From positions 62,001 through 126,000 of the forward strand of contig PZJY01000005.1 in the NCBI GenBank assembly GCA_031472005.1: a DNA stretch of 64,000 nucleotides, given 5' to 3'. The position numbers and the translations under genes were made by a program. This document shows, piece after piece, positions 11,113-21,702 of the stretch. This DNA comes from Tetracladium setigerum (lineage: Eukaryota > Ascomycota > Leotiomycetes > Helotiales). The first letter of the stretch is position 1. Each line of letters opens with the position of its first letter. The notes beneath the pieces were generated by a model. That model made no database searches. It had not been told where the DNA came from and saw only the letters and a list, made by a program, of their open reading frames with translations.

Positions 11113-11489
11113 ACCGGCGGAACTCTACAAAATGAATAAGGATTTTCGGCTCCGCGTTGATGGCTATACAAATCAGATTCGATCAGTTGGACAACTTAGA
11201 TCTGATGGGTGGCTGATGGTCAAGGACCTTTTGTCTGGGACCTTTTTTATCATTCCGAGCTGATGGCCATTTTTTCCACATGAGACGGCGGACGTTCTGC
11301 AAAGGGCTAGTTTTGCTGGAAGTTAATGGCAAATGGCTCTTTTTTAAGGAAGAAGTGTGCATTTCTACTTAAAATGGAAGGAGGATAGTTCTTGCTCATA
11401 GAACTACGAATCTCCCTACAAATCCGTAAACTGAAGAACTTCTCTGATACTGCCTTCCTCCTTGATGGCCCAATCTAAATATTTTTACA
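11113..11489. other. intergenic, no gene seen
   Basis: 3' flank of the frameshifted gene. No coding or structural signal recognised. Confidence 0.4.
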
Positions 11490-12590
11490 GATAGAATTCG
11501 CTTTCTCCAGCCCCGTACTTCATCAGATCAGCAGTAGGCCATCGGCGCATCGAGGGACTACATTTTGACATCGCACTATTTTGAAGCACTGGAGCTGGAT
11601 CGGACAACATCCAACCGCATACCACCAACGGAATTGCGTGCGTCAGTAACGGGCAGGTCTGAACTACTATTTGAGAGAGTACACCCAGAGTAATGTCGGA
11701 AGTGGCGCTAGTAGTTTGTCTAGGATTGGCATTGCCCTCATTCTCTAATCGAAATGCCATCTTCTCCAGCTCCCTCCTTATATTTTCCAAGTCTATGTCT
11801 CCCTCTCAACATCATTCTTTTCATTATCGAATTCCTTTCTTTCCCCACAATCTCTCTCTCTCTCTCCCTCCCTCAACTATTTCTCATTCTTCTCTTTTAA
11901 TTCGGCCTTTTTCTCTCTCTAGCTTCTGGTTGTTCGCCTTTGATCGATTCAAGCAGATTATCAGAGTGTTGGTATCCTTCTTCATTTCATTGAAATCTCC
12001 CATCAATCCGTTGTAATTTATCTCCGATCAAGTTCTGAAGTTTTTCAACACGGTCGCGTGTTGATCCCGTGCCCCTTTGGTAGCTGCGATGTGGGCCTCA
12101 ACATCTTCTTCCAGCTCCCTCTCCGTTACTTCAAATTGGTCTCGCAGATCTTGCTTCGACTCTTTTCAGCAGGTTCCTATTCTTCGAGCTGGAGTTTCCA
12201 ATTTCTATTTGCCTCTTCTACTAAATAATTTGACATCTTGGCCATTGTTGATGCATCGTTTGTGATAACTTCTATGCCGCCTGCAGCACCTAATAGAGAA
12301 ACAGTGGTAGAGAATACTGCTTGTGGGGCAGGAATTAGTGATGGGATAAGGTTTTCATCGACGCTCGTTGATCATATCAAGTCGTTCCTCTATTCTGTTA
12401 ACTTGTCATGGCTGATCTTGGCTTATTGTCGTAGTGTGGCATTGTCCTCTTTAAGACTGGTGATCTTGCTAACGGTGTCATCGAATAGTGTTGAAACGGT
12501 AGAAGATGAATCCACGAACTTCTTAACAATCTCTAAGGTTTCCTGCATTCCTTTAGTGTCTTGATAAGATTTTCGAGTATAAATTTGCCA
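11490..12590 (-). pseudogene. coiled-coil protein gene decayed by many in-frame stops
   Basis: Read from about 12560 downwards, one frame gives long coiled-coil-like protein: QETLEIVKKFVDSSS, SKITSLKEDNATL, then TMAKMSNYLVEEANRNW. After one frame change it continues EVTERELEEDVEAHIAATKG, FNEMKKDTNTL and NNQKLEREKGRIK, ending near ENIRRELEKMAF. At least six stops interrupt it (for example near 12433, 12391, 12377 and 12179). Nearly all sit where CAA, CAG or CGA would be expected in a coiled coil, so they fit C-to-T changes. No start or conserved domain was found. It is a dead gene of a long coiled-coil protein. Confidence 0.5.
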
Positions 12591-12886
12591 GCAATAACAC
12601 CCGCGACTCTAGAATCCACAGAGTCGGCATCAGGAAGGCAGTACAGATATTACAATGGGTAGTTATCATTTTCCTCTAGTCTGTCTTTAAATACAATACA
12701 GCCATTATGTACTGTGGACCCAGAACCCATCAGACGCGGGCCAGATGATCTCGAAATACACTACACATAATGAACTGTCGATGATCTACCTCCTGTAACG
12801 TACGACGAGAAATTGCAAAGACCTTCGATCCTGAGAAGTCTCATACAATGGCTCCTCCGCCAACAGAGACGCAGATGCATGCATAT

Positions 12887-14010
12887 TCACAGACCAAATT
12901 GTTCGATATTCACTGTAGGGTGTTTTTTCTTGCAGTGCCGCCTGAAATCATCCTTCCTAGAGACTGCTTTGCCAAATTTGCGACAACCTGCAACAGTACA
13001 GACCCATTGAGCCGGGCTATGTATGGTTCTGACATGACGTCTCAAGCCGTTTTTGTCAGCAAAGCTCTTGTTACATTGGTTACAGCTGTGGCGAGATGAG
13101 CCACCGTCTTGAGTAACTGCAATTATGTTGGCCGAGGATGAGTCGTAGGGCTGTTGTTGGATTTCTGGTGTTGTTTCGACTGAAGTTGGGTCATAGGTCG
13201 ACCGCTGCTGGACCTCATCCCAGGGATGAGAAGAATCCGGTATAGGAGAGTAAGGGCGGGTACTACCGTCAATGGCGTTGTGACCCGGGAGATTGTCTTG
13301 CTGAGCGTTGAAGGGAACCTTAATCCTGAATGGATGCTGTCGGCACTCTCGTTCTCAGATAAAGACGAGAAAGGAACGAGTGGTAAGAAACTTTCGCGTA
13401 CAACACAAGAGCCGCACGCGTTGTCGTTCACACACTCGTTACAGCAGAAATACTCGAATTTGTCTGACGAGAGTGCTGAGGGATCGTAGCTGTCCGGACC
13501 GGAAAAGTATACGTGTTGACTTGAAGCTCTGCAAACACGCTGCTCGTTGCTCGACAGAGGTCAGGTGGTGCGGGCCTCCTGCTTGATGCACGGGAGACCC
13601 GATTGCTGTTGTTTCAAAGAGGGGTTGAGACTGGTGCAGTCCTGGGCTACTTCAAGAAGTAGCTTTGCCCAGGACTGTTGCTGAGTGAAGTACTATATGA
13701 GGTCGAGATGCTTCAGAAGGCCTTGCTTGGAGCATGAACCACTCACCTTATAATCCCATTTTGTCTTTACAACCTCTATCCCAGGTCGATTCAAGTCGAT
13801 TTTCTGCAAGGAAACCAGGCTGCCTACTTGCGTATGTGAAGGATTTACGCCCGATGTGGTTAACCGGCCCCTACCATGATCTGCTGTCGTGTGGGCACAG
13901 TGCGATAACAGCCTCAAAACTGACGAATGGGCAGGTGAAATGCACGATATCTTGTCTCGCAAAAACCAACTGCAGTACAAGACCTTTTCAAGCGCTGCCT
14001 GATAGATCAC
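12887..14010 (-). CDS. C2H2 zinc-finger protein gene (possibly broken)
   Basis: The last exon (12887-13336) ends with two clear C2H2 fingers: CNQCNKSF…HVRTIH (C-x2-C, H-x4-H) and CTVAGCRKFG…HCKKKH (C-x4-C, H-x4-H). A 65-nt intron (13337-13401, GTACGC/ACAG) joins in phase to 13402-13692, which holds a Cys-rich block EYFCCNECVNDNACGSC. A 54-nt GTGAGT intron (13693-13746) joins in phase to an upstream exon starting at an unclear place before 14010. An in-frame TGA at 13561-13563 interrupts the second exon. It could be a premature stop, or it could lie inside a 43-nt intron (GTGCAT donor, CTGAC branch, CGAG acceptor) that keeps phase. DNA binding is likely; the target is unknown. Confidence 0.5.
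13637..13677. repeat. strong imperfect palindrome (hairpin) within the C2H2 gene
   Basis: The outer arms CAGTCCTGGGC and GCCCAGGACTG (13637-13647, 13667-13677) pair perfectly. The inner arms CTACTT and AAGTAG pair as well, with a small bulge and a 4-5 nt loop. About 16 base pairs fall within 41 nt. Confidence 0.7.
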
Positions 14011-14313
14011 CTTGTCCGGAATCTTGTTAATGCAGCCTCAAAATTGGCCAATCACAGATTATGAACATTCTCTCTGCAGCCTGACAGAGCGCCTCACCAC
14101 CAAGTCGGCGTTTATTTGCAGCCTCAAAAACAGCCAACTGGGAAGAAGGGTATATGCGTGCCTCATAACGAGCCAAAGACAGATAATATCTGAGCATCGG
14201 ATTTCTCGTGCTTTGATCAATGTGCAGTAATCATTTCTATTTTCTGGAACCTGCAGCTCTTGCTTATCAACGATGGTGTTTTAAATATTGGCAGCCTCAA
14301 AAAGAGCCAACTG
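13909..14313. repeat. four dispersed copies of a 20-25 bp motif (GCAGCCTCAAAA…GCCAA)
   Basis: Copies start at 13909, 14032, 14118 and 14291. Copies 2-4 share GCAGCCTCAAAA, then 2-4 variable bases, then GCCAAT or GCCAAC. The first is more divergent (CAGCCTCAAAAC, then TGACGAATG). All are in the same orientation, spaced 86 to 173 bp, and end about 235 bp before the dynamin start codon. They could be regulatory sites for that gene or remnants of an amplified sequence. Confidence 0.65.
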
Positions 14314-14547
14314 CAAGCCGTGCCCTTTATCGAAGCCCAGACACAGCCGGTGCACAGCTTAGGTTCGTAGTCTCCTGTGGAAGCATGAGGATCAAGAATG
14401 GCTTCATCGATTATAAATGGGACAAGTCGTCCTTGATAATGCATTCAACAATTTTACGATATTCTTCTATTCATTCTATCACTAGTCTCCTCCTCTTGAA
14501 AAGAGACGGCTTAATCATATCGATCACTCTTGTTGCAGATTCGCAAA

Positions 14548-16849
14548 ATGACCGTCGGCCAGGAGTTTAGCACCTTGTCAGACCCCACATTGCTTGAAAA
14601 GGTCGACAAACTTCGAGACTTGAACATTGGCCAACATGTGCCTCTCCCTCAGGTAAGATCAGAAGGCCGAAATTGACTGGTTTCCCATAAGCTCACATGG
14701 GGAATAGCTTGTTGTAGCCGGAGATCAAAGCTCTGGCAAATCCTCCTTGCTGGAAAGCCTTACCGGAATTCCGTTTCCCAAAGACCAAAGCCTCTGCACT
14801 CGTCATGTAACGCAGATCACGTCTCGACGCAGTACCAACGACCGTGTCGATATACGCATTATTGCCGGCCCACACGCGTCAGTGGAGCATAGGAAGGATG
14901 TCGAGGCATTCATGATACACATGCCTTCGGGTTTGAAATTTAGGGAGCAGTTCGAAGAAATCTTGAAGAAGGTCAGTAAGAACTACTTATCTGAAGTCGG
15001 TTCACATAGCTCAATAAATGATTAGGCCAATGAGAAAATGGGTTTGAGGACCGACGTATCAACCGGAAACGGCGCTGTGTTTAGCGAAGATGTTCTCAAG
15101 ATCGAGGTACAGGGACCACAAGAGGACTATCTCACCATCATTGATGTTCCAGGGATATTCCGTACCACTACGCAAGGAACCACCAAAGATGACATGGTTA
15201 TTGTGAGAGACATGGTGAAGAAATATATCAAGGACGATCGCACTGTTATCTTAGCAGTGCTACCGAGTAATGTCGATATTGCCACGCAAGAGATCTTAGA
15301 GCTTGCGGAAGATTACGACAAGAATGGTGCGCGTACCCTGGGTGTGCTCACTAAACCTGACTTGGTACTTGAACAGAGTGCACAAGCTGCCGTCTGTGAC
15401 CTTGTCAAGGGCAAGAAACGACCACTTGCTCTTGGGTACTTCGTCGTCCGTAATCGTGGAGCAAGCGACAGCTCAAAGGAGCAGCTAGAGCTTGATCAGA
15501 TTTTCCGACAACAACCATGGATCGACCTTCCACAGGATCGGGTAGGCACTCCAGCCCTCAAAGAGCAACTGATGTCCCTCTTATTTGAGATTACCCGACG
15601 CGAGTTTCCCAAATTGCTCAAGGATGTCAACAAGAACATCAGAGATGGTAAGAGAGAACTGCAGAGTCTTGGGCCACCTCGTCAGGATGAGCGTGAGCAA
15701 CGTATTTTTCTCAGCCGCATTGCGGAGACCTTCCAGGATCGGGCTAGGACTGCTTTGGCTGCAGATTATAACGCAAATCCGGGCTTTGACAGAGACGAGC
15801 TCCGTCTCATCACCCATGTGGTAAACATTACCGATGTTTTCAGTGCCGATTTTCAACTGGGTGCCCATTCACGAGACTTCGAAAAACTTAACCCATTTGT
15901 ATCTTCTGTAGCATCTGATACCTCCGTCGATTTCGATCTTGGAGAGCCCTCCCAAGCCGAGTCTATGATAGACAACCTGCGAGTGCTCCTCGAAAAGGCA
16001 AGAGTCGACGATGTTTCGATGGGGGAGCTTGCCGAACTTGGCGACATTATTGTCCCTCTCCCACCACACAACATATCAATGCCACATGAAGATTTTTCTG
16101 CCTGGATCAATGACGTCTACTTGAAATCAAGAGGCCTGGATCTTGGAACCTTCAACCCAAACTTTGTTGCTACGGCATTTGCAGAGCAATCCCGAAAATG
16201 GGGCGACATGACGAAGATCTATATGAGCCGGGTTATCATCACCCTTCATCGCTTCATCGCCGCTGCACTGCGCTCCATATGTTCAGAGGAGCAAATCCGT
16301 AGCAATTTGTGGTCTGCAATCCTCGAGAGCCTTGTGGAACGCTATAAGATGGCAATGGACCAAGCGAGCATGTTGATCGATATTGAACAGCGCAAGAAGC
16401 CGTACACTCTCAACAAACATTTTGCCGAGGCTCTCTCCAAGACCAGAGGCTATCGAATCACCGAGCTCTTGCGTCCTAAGGCTAGAAAGGACAACAAGCA
16501 ATACGGAGAGACTCAGTATATGGTCAATTTGAACGACATCGCCAAAGTTGCCGAAGGCAAAAGCAATGTGGAGCAGTTGCAAGAAGAAATTCATGACATT
16601 CTTCAAGCCTACTACAGTCTGGCACTTGACCGATACATTGACAATATCTTCCAGCTCGCCGTTGACTACTGCCTATTGCATGGCCCTTCCAGTCCCTTGA
16701 AAGTGTTTACTCAGGACTGGGTCATCAACTTAGAAGCCGAGCAACTTGAACGGATTGTTGGAGAGACCAAGTCATCGAAGAAATGCCGCGCGAAGCTTGT
16801 TAAAAAAATCGCAGATTTGACTGACGCCTTGAAGATCCTCAGGACCTAG
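14548..16849 (+). CDS. dynamin-superfamily GTPase (Mx/Vps1-like)
   Basis: Three exons (14548-14652, 14708-14971, 15026-16849) encode 730 residues; both introns are 54-55 nt and fall between codons. The GTPase domain is complete: G1 GDQSSGKSS at residues 40-48, G3 DVPG at 162-165 and G4 TKPD at about 231-234. A long helical middle/stalk region follows, and a GTPase-effector domain ends the protein. There is no PH domain and no proline-rich tail, as in Mx and Vps1-type dynamins. Such proteins self-assemble on membranes and use GTP hydrolysis for remodelling. Fungi carry many divergent Mx-like copies of unknown role, and this is one of them rather than canonical Vps1 or Dnm1 (inference from the divergent stalk). 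Confidence 0.93.
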
Positions 16850-17675
16850 GAGTCAATCACTCTCGTTGATTCCAACAAGTCAGTGTCATGAGAGAGCTGG
16901 TAATGGTTTTGCGGAGATTGGGTATCAGTAGATAGAGAGCAGGATGCGTGGTTTTGTGTGGGGCTTTTTTCGAATGAATTAAAAGGGAAACTGCTTTCAT
17001 CTCTTCAGACGCTTAATTCTTCATCCAAACGACAACCAATTCATTGCAAATCTCAAATTTAAATTTCCAGATCTGAATCAGATATACAAATCGAGTAGAA
17101 GATAAATAGACGCAATTTGAATGAGAGCTAAGAGTCTTTGGGTGATAATGCCAGTATAGTTATGCCTTGCGAGAATGCTAAACGCAGACAACAGAAGGAT
17201 GTTGGTGAAATGGAGCACAATGTCGTAATAGAATATATTAAGGAGGAGCATATGCAGACGTACAATTGCACGATGTGTAGTAGAAAGCGTCGTTCGACGC
17301 CGACCACCATAAAAGAGTTTGATATGTTGTGTGGTGGGAACGAAAACATTGTGATTGGTTTGTGGGAAACTTATAGACTGTTAAAATATAAGACTTGAAC
17401 CCCTAACTCGTGGAAAGGTTGTAAAGGGAAAAGCTACTAGGAATGAAGCTTTAGAGACGAAGCTTGGAAAAGCTTGACCCATTCCGAAAGGCCGGCCATT
17501 TACCTAACCAACGCGGAGGGATAAACCTAAACCATAGCACAATGATGAATGATGAGATGATGCAAGAAAGACGGCGCTTTAATTTCGCTCATTTGCAGAA
17601 CCTTTTCATCCTGCGAGACAGGATAAAATTGATGTAAGAAACCCTAGCCTAATTGCATCCGTGACGGCTCGGTGG
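16850..17675. other. intergenic, no gene seen
   Basis: 3' flank of the dynamin gene plus the upstream region of the next small gene. AT-rich; no coding segment with consistent splicing found. Confidence 0.5.
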
Positions 17676-18245
17676 ATGTCCGACCATTCCCCACAATTGG
17701 CCGGGCCGGAGGGTTTGCGAGAATGCATGGATTCTTCCGGACTCGACTCATGTACGGAATCAATCCACAAAATCCAGCTCTATGCTCCGTATGATCCAAC
17801 TTCAAGACCGGTGAACCATTTCCGCTACTTTACCTCTCATTTCATACCGGAATGCGAGATTGCTTGGCGTGCATGTATCGCTCCAGGAACCTTCATACCA
17901 GCACTACCCGCCGATGCTTCTTTCTGTCACGGTATCCTCACCTCCGCCAAGTAAACTCGTGGTAATGATTAACTTCACATCTTTGACTGACCCAGTGTAT
18001 AGAGAACTGGTCGCGTCGATTCGCAACGTCTGGAGGCCAGTCTACTGAATGCTTCCGCCCGCCACTCATCGAGTTTGGGGAAATTGAAACTCCCCGACTC
18101 TCAACGCGCCATCGAAGTCTGCGATTCTAGATACGACACTTACAACAATATCCCGGAGATTATTCCTGCATACCTAACCAGGTGTGGCATGACAGAGTTC
18201 GCGATTGTATGGGAGTTTGGCAGGTTCTTCACACCAGGGAAGTAG
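17676..18245 (+). CDS. small two-exon protein of unknown function
   Basis: Exons 17676-17950 and 18005-18245 join in phase through a 54-nt intron (GTAAAC donor, CTGAC branch, acceptor AGAG). The product is 171 residues. The second exon alone has strongly protein-like sequence (QRLEASLLNASARHSSS… and a C-terminal TEFAIVWEFGRFFTPGK). No domain, signal peptide or membrane segment was recognised. The start could also be the ATG at 17727. The exon phase match and composition support a real gene, but no function can be offered. Confidence 0.55.
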
Positions 18246-19181
18246 ATCAGAGTCTACTCGGTTTCTTTTCCGTTTCTATATTTACAATCATAGCTTCTTG
18301 TATTGTTCTCAGTTACCATATCTCAGCTGTAGTCGTTCTTGGCTTATCTCCTCAGAGGCACGTTCAAGAATTTATATATAATATTGATGATAAGGTCGCT
18401 ATCTCTTATTTGGAGCTGGTTTTGTATTGAGCCGAAAATTTAGCGTGGAGCATCAGTATAATAGACGTCACATCTGCGTAAGCGTACTTTGCGTCCATTC
18501 TAGGGGGGGAGGACCGGTGAGCGGAACTGCTGTATAAACTTAATGGTGCCGGCAACTGAGGAGAGCCGGCCAAAATTCCGGCTGGTCAAGTGAGGGCCGG
18601 TCAAAGTACGCTACATGAAGCGAAAGCCGGTATTGTGATCAATTATATTGCAAAGAACTATCAAAGTACGGCACTTTAGTCCACCAGTTCGCCAAGAAAG
18701 GAAACTGAACCTTTTAAGTTCTCTGAGCTTCTATTAGCAAGTCGTTAAACTCTGCGAGAAATCCGTAGGTTTTTGAATGTGAAATCATATCTAGAAATGG
18801 TCTTGAGGCTTTGGCACAATCAAATCCCGACCGTCGACCCGCAAATAGTTCTGTAAATCTATTGGCTCGTTATGAGAACTAATGCCAACAACAATGGATT
18901 CGGTCGCAAGGTAGTTGTCATGTTCTGAGTGGATTTTAGATTTGCAGCAGATTGTACTCACTGATAGTATGAACCGGTAATTTTTCCCAGGAATGCCGTT
19001 ATCATTCGTCTGGGCCTCAAGTCGAAAAATTCCAATAGTATAAACTCTTGTGACAGGCTCCATGTCATATTATCCTAGATGTCGTATTCTCTCCATATAT
19101 GAGGTCTGAAATCCTTGGAGTACATAGGGTTTCAGATATCATTTCACTTCCACAAATTTGTTCTGTGCGTCAACCAGCAAA
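18246..19181. other. intergenic with GCCGG-rich repeat block; one weak ORF
   Basis: A 10-bp inverted pair, GCGTACTTTG at 18482-18491 and CAAAGTACGC at 18602-18611, brackets a block rich in GCCGG (18540-18640). A third TCAAAGTACGGC lies at about 18661. On the minus strand a 90-codon ATG frame (18791-19063) looks weakly protein-like but has no recognised domain. Confidence 0.4.
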
Positions 19182-21068
19182 ATGAGAAATTTCTTAGCTA
19201 GTGCCACGGCAATTGCTACATACGTGCATGTCTGCACTAGCTCATATGTTTCCGGTATGCCTCGCAATTCTCAAGGGCTTTTGCTTGAGTCCATGAACTG
19301 GATGGACAAATATTACGATTCAGAAGTTGGATATCTTAAATGGGTGCTCGGAAACTCTGCACTCCACCACGAGACTCGAAGCTCTGCATGGTATGCTGTC
19401 GGACTTCTCGCTCGAAATAAAGGGAAAGATGTGTCAAATGCAGAAAAAATCTTCCAAAATGTTGTTGGGGGACAATTTAAAGATCCCAAAGATCAATGGT
19501 ACAGCTATGCGGAAAGAATTCTTCCAATTAACGTGGACTTACGAGACATAGGTACGGAACTTATCAGCAAGAACCAGAAGAGCCAATTGTAGGATCACCT
19601 ACATATCCCCAAGCAATCTATGGCTCATGGGATCCCAACTGGCGTTCTTTTGTGGGCACCACCTTGATCGTGGCCTTGGAAGAGTTTGAACACTTATTGT
19701 CAGAAAAAACAGTGTCTCTGATTTTGGAGTCACTAAAGAACTCCACAATCGGGGACTACTACCGTGTTGGGGGAGTTGACGGTGACAACTTGTATCCTTC
19801 GTACTCCAACCCAGTCAGTCCCGTTCTTCATGTTAAGGGCTATGATTGCTTTACTTACATTCATACAGGCAATAATGTCAGCTTTCCAAGCAGTTTGGAC
19901 AGGTCGTCGTCTCAGTGACGTCAATATGACTAACACAGGCGAGCGGATGGGTAGAGAAATCATTGATTTATTCAAGAACTCTACAAATTCCTTGTCGGAG
20001 TTCAATAGCCCTACGTACACTAGCGTCTCTCTCTGGGCTCTAAGTCTATGGGACAAATACTTACCAAGCAGATCTATCCTGAAAGCCAATGCTCCTTTCA
20101 TGATCAGATCTACTTGGATGACTGTTGGGCAGTTGTGGCATCCACAATTAAAGAATTTGGCAGGATCTTGGGATCGTGCCTACGGTTGGGACATGAATCG
20201 GTATTTCAACCTAATGGCTCTTCACATTTGGAATATTGCTGGTAAAGAATACTCATCTCTTCCTGCTGCAGTAAGCTTAGCCTTCTAATTCTCAATATCT
20301 ATTAATTATAACCTCTTAGCCGGAAACATTATCTCACGCCGACGACTATTGCTATGGGCCTTTGTTTGCCATCATGGGAAAACATATGAACTCACTCATC
20401 CCAAATGATGTGAAGCAAAAGTTAAAAACATTTTCCGGCACTCACACTTTCAACACTTCTATCGTCTCCCCGGCTTACGATTATGGACACCGAAACATAA
20501 CCGCCTGGCTTTCTACCAATATCAGCATCGGAGGACAGACCTTCAACGAGGTTCAAATTGGCGGTCCAAGAGAGACTCAAAATCAGTTTAATCCCGGGGT
20601 AGTGCAATGGCAAACCGGGCAAGAGATTGGGTTTATTACAGTATGTTCCTGGGTTAGAATTTGCGAATTTTTCAGAACTAATACTTCATCCAGCTCTGGC
20701 CTACAGAAAACTCTGCGACAATTGTTGCTAGTCCTGGAAAGCTTAACATCACATATCCCAATGGCACTGACTCATCCATTTTCAGCTTCGCAGTCTCAAC
20801 TTTCAAGGCCAAGACTACAATCACAGGCTGGAATGACATTCCAAAACTCTCTGTGAAACCTACAGGCAATTTCAATACTACATTTGCCCTGTCATTCGCT
20901 GGTCTGTTTGGTGGTGGTGACAAAACCATCCAGTAAGTTTGTGCGTAGATGATGAAAATTTGATCTAACATTTTTGATAGTGATTTTGAATTCTGGAATA
21001 TCACATATGCGATGCCAAAAGGTTCCAAGGCTATTCCAAACTTGGTGTTGGATCTCGATTTACATTGA
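19182..21068 (+). CDS. large secreted protein of unrecognised family
   Basis: Six exons (19182-19498, 19552-19813, 19869-20270, 20320-20640, 20694-20932, 20981-21068) give 542 residues; all five introns are 48-55 nt and keep phase. An N-terminal hydrophobic signal peptide (ATAIATYVHVC) precedes a mature protein rich in Trp, Tyr and Asn-glycosylation sites (NMTN, NSTN, NITA, NTS, NITY). Conserved-looking patches include SSAWYAVGLLARNKG, GSWDPNWRSFVG, GVDGDNLYPSYSNP and SWDRAYGWDMNRYF. The first two-thirds looks like an all-helical barrel, as in six-hairpin carbohydrate-active proteins, and the last part looks beta-rich. That is a shape impression only; no catalytic signature was identified. 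Confidence 0.85.
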
Positions 21069-21702
21069 ATTCTGCATTCAAATTATCTTTTGGGTGATTG
21101 AAAAATGATTGCAACAAATCAAGGAATTGGAGATGGCTTGTTACGGTGACTCTAGACCTCGTCCTAGCGGCTTAAATGGAATACTTGATCACTGTACTTA
21201 AACTTAAAATGAGTATCAGTTATCCTTAGCAGAATCATTTCACTAGCAACTTAGCTGGGTGGTATCAAGGGTAGTGCACACTTTTCTGCGACAAATAATC
21301 ATTATCTTGTGGAAACTTTGTCCTTTTCTTGAATTCCTTCAGCCTCTTTTTGTGCTCTCGCTCTTTCTCTCTTCGACGGTTTCCCATGTCTTTTGCAGCT
21401 CGATAAGTTGCTGCATTTAAAGAAGTGCGATAGTCTGAGGATAGTTCTTTTATTGCGTCAATAGTATTAAATGCACCCAGCACGACAATATCAGTTCTCA
21501 CAACTGTTGGGTAATGCATTATATAGATAGAAATAGAAGGAGTGCAGAGAGGCGCAGTCACGTGGTTACCTGTACAGAACCCCTCTTCTGCTAAGATCGA
21601 AACGAGAGCTGTCATTCATTTTGCTACCAATAACCTCGCCATACCTGTCTCCTCTAATTATTTGATAAGTTTCCATTCACCCTGACGAACAAAATCAAAA
21701 GC
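21069..21702. other. intergenic; one unsupported basic ORF
   Basis: Contains a minus-strand 116-codon ATG frame (21265-21615) whose C-terminal half is very Lys/Arg-rich (NRRREKEREHKKRLKEF). No domain or splice support, so it is not called as a gene. Confidence 0.35.

Noticed and set aside
11820..11900. CT-rich microsatellite as a regulatory element
   Set aside because: The pyrimidine run lies inside the decayed coiled-coil gene, where it encodes Glu/Arg-rich sequence on the other strand.
18791..19063. Minus-strand 90-codon ORF as a gene
   Set aside because: It has an ATG and acceptable composition, but no domain. A GTGAGT donor inside it would need a 37-nt intron that breaks the frame.
21265..21615. 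Basic 116-codon ORF as a gene
   Set aside because: A Lys/Arg-rich C-terminus alone is not evidence; no conserved motif, and it sits between two well-defined genes.
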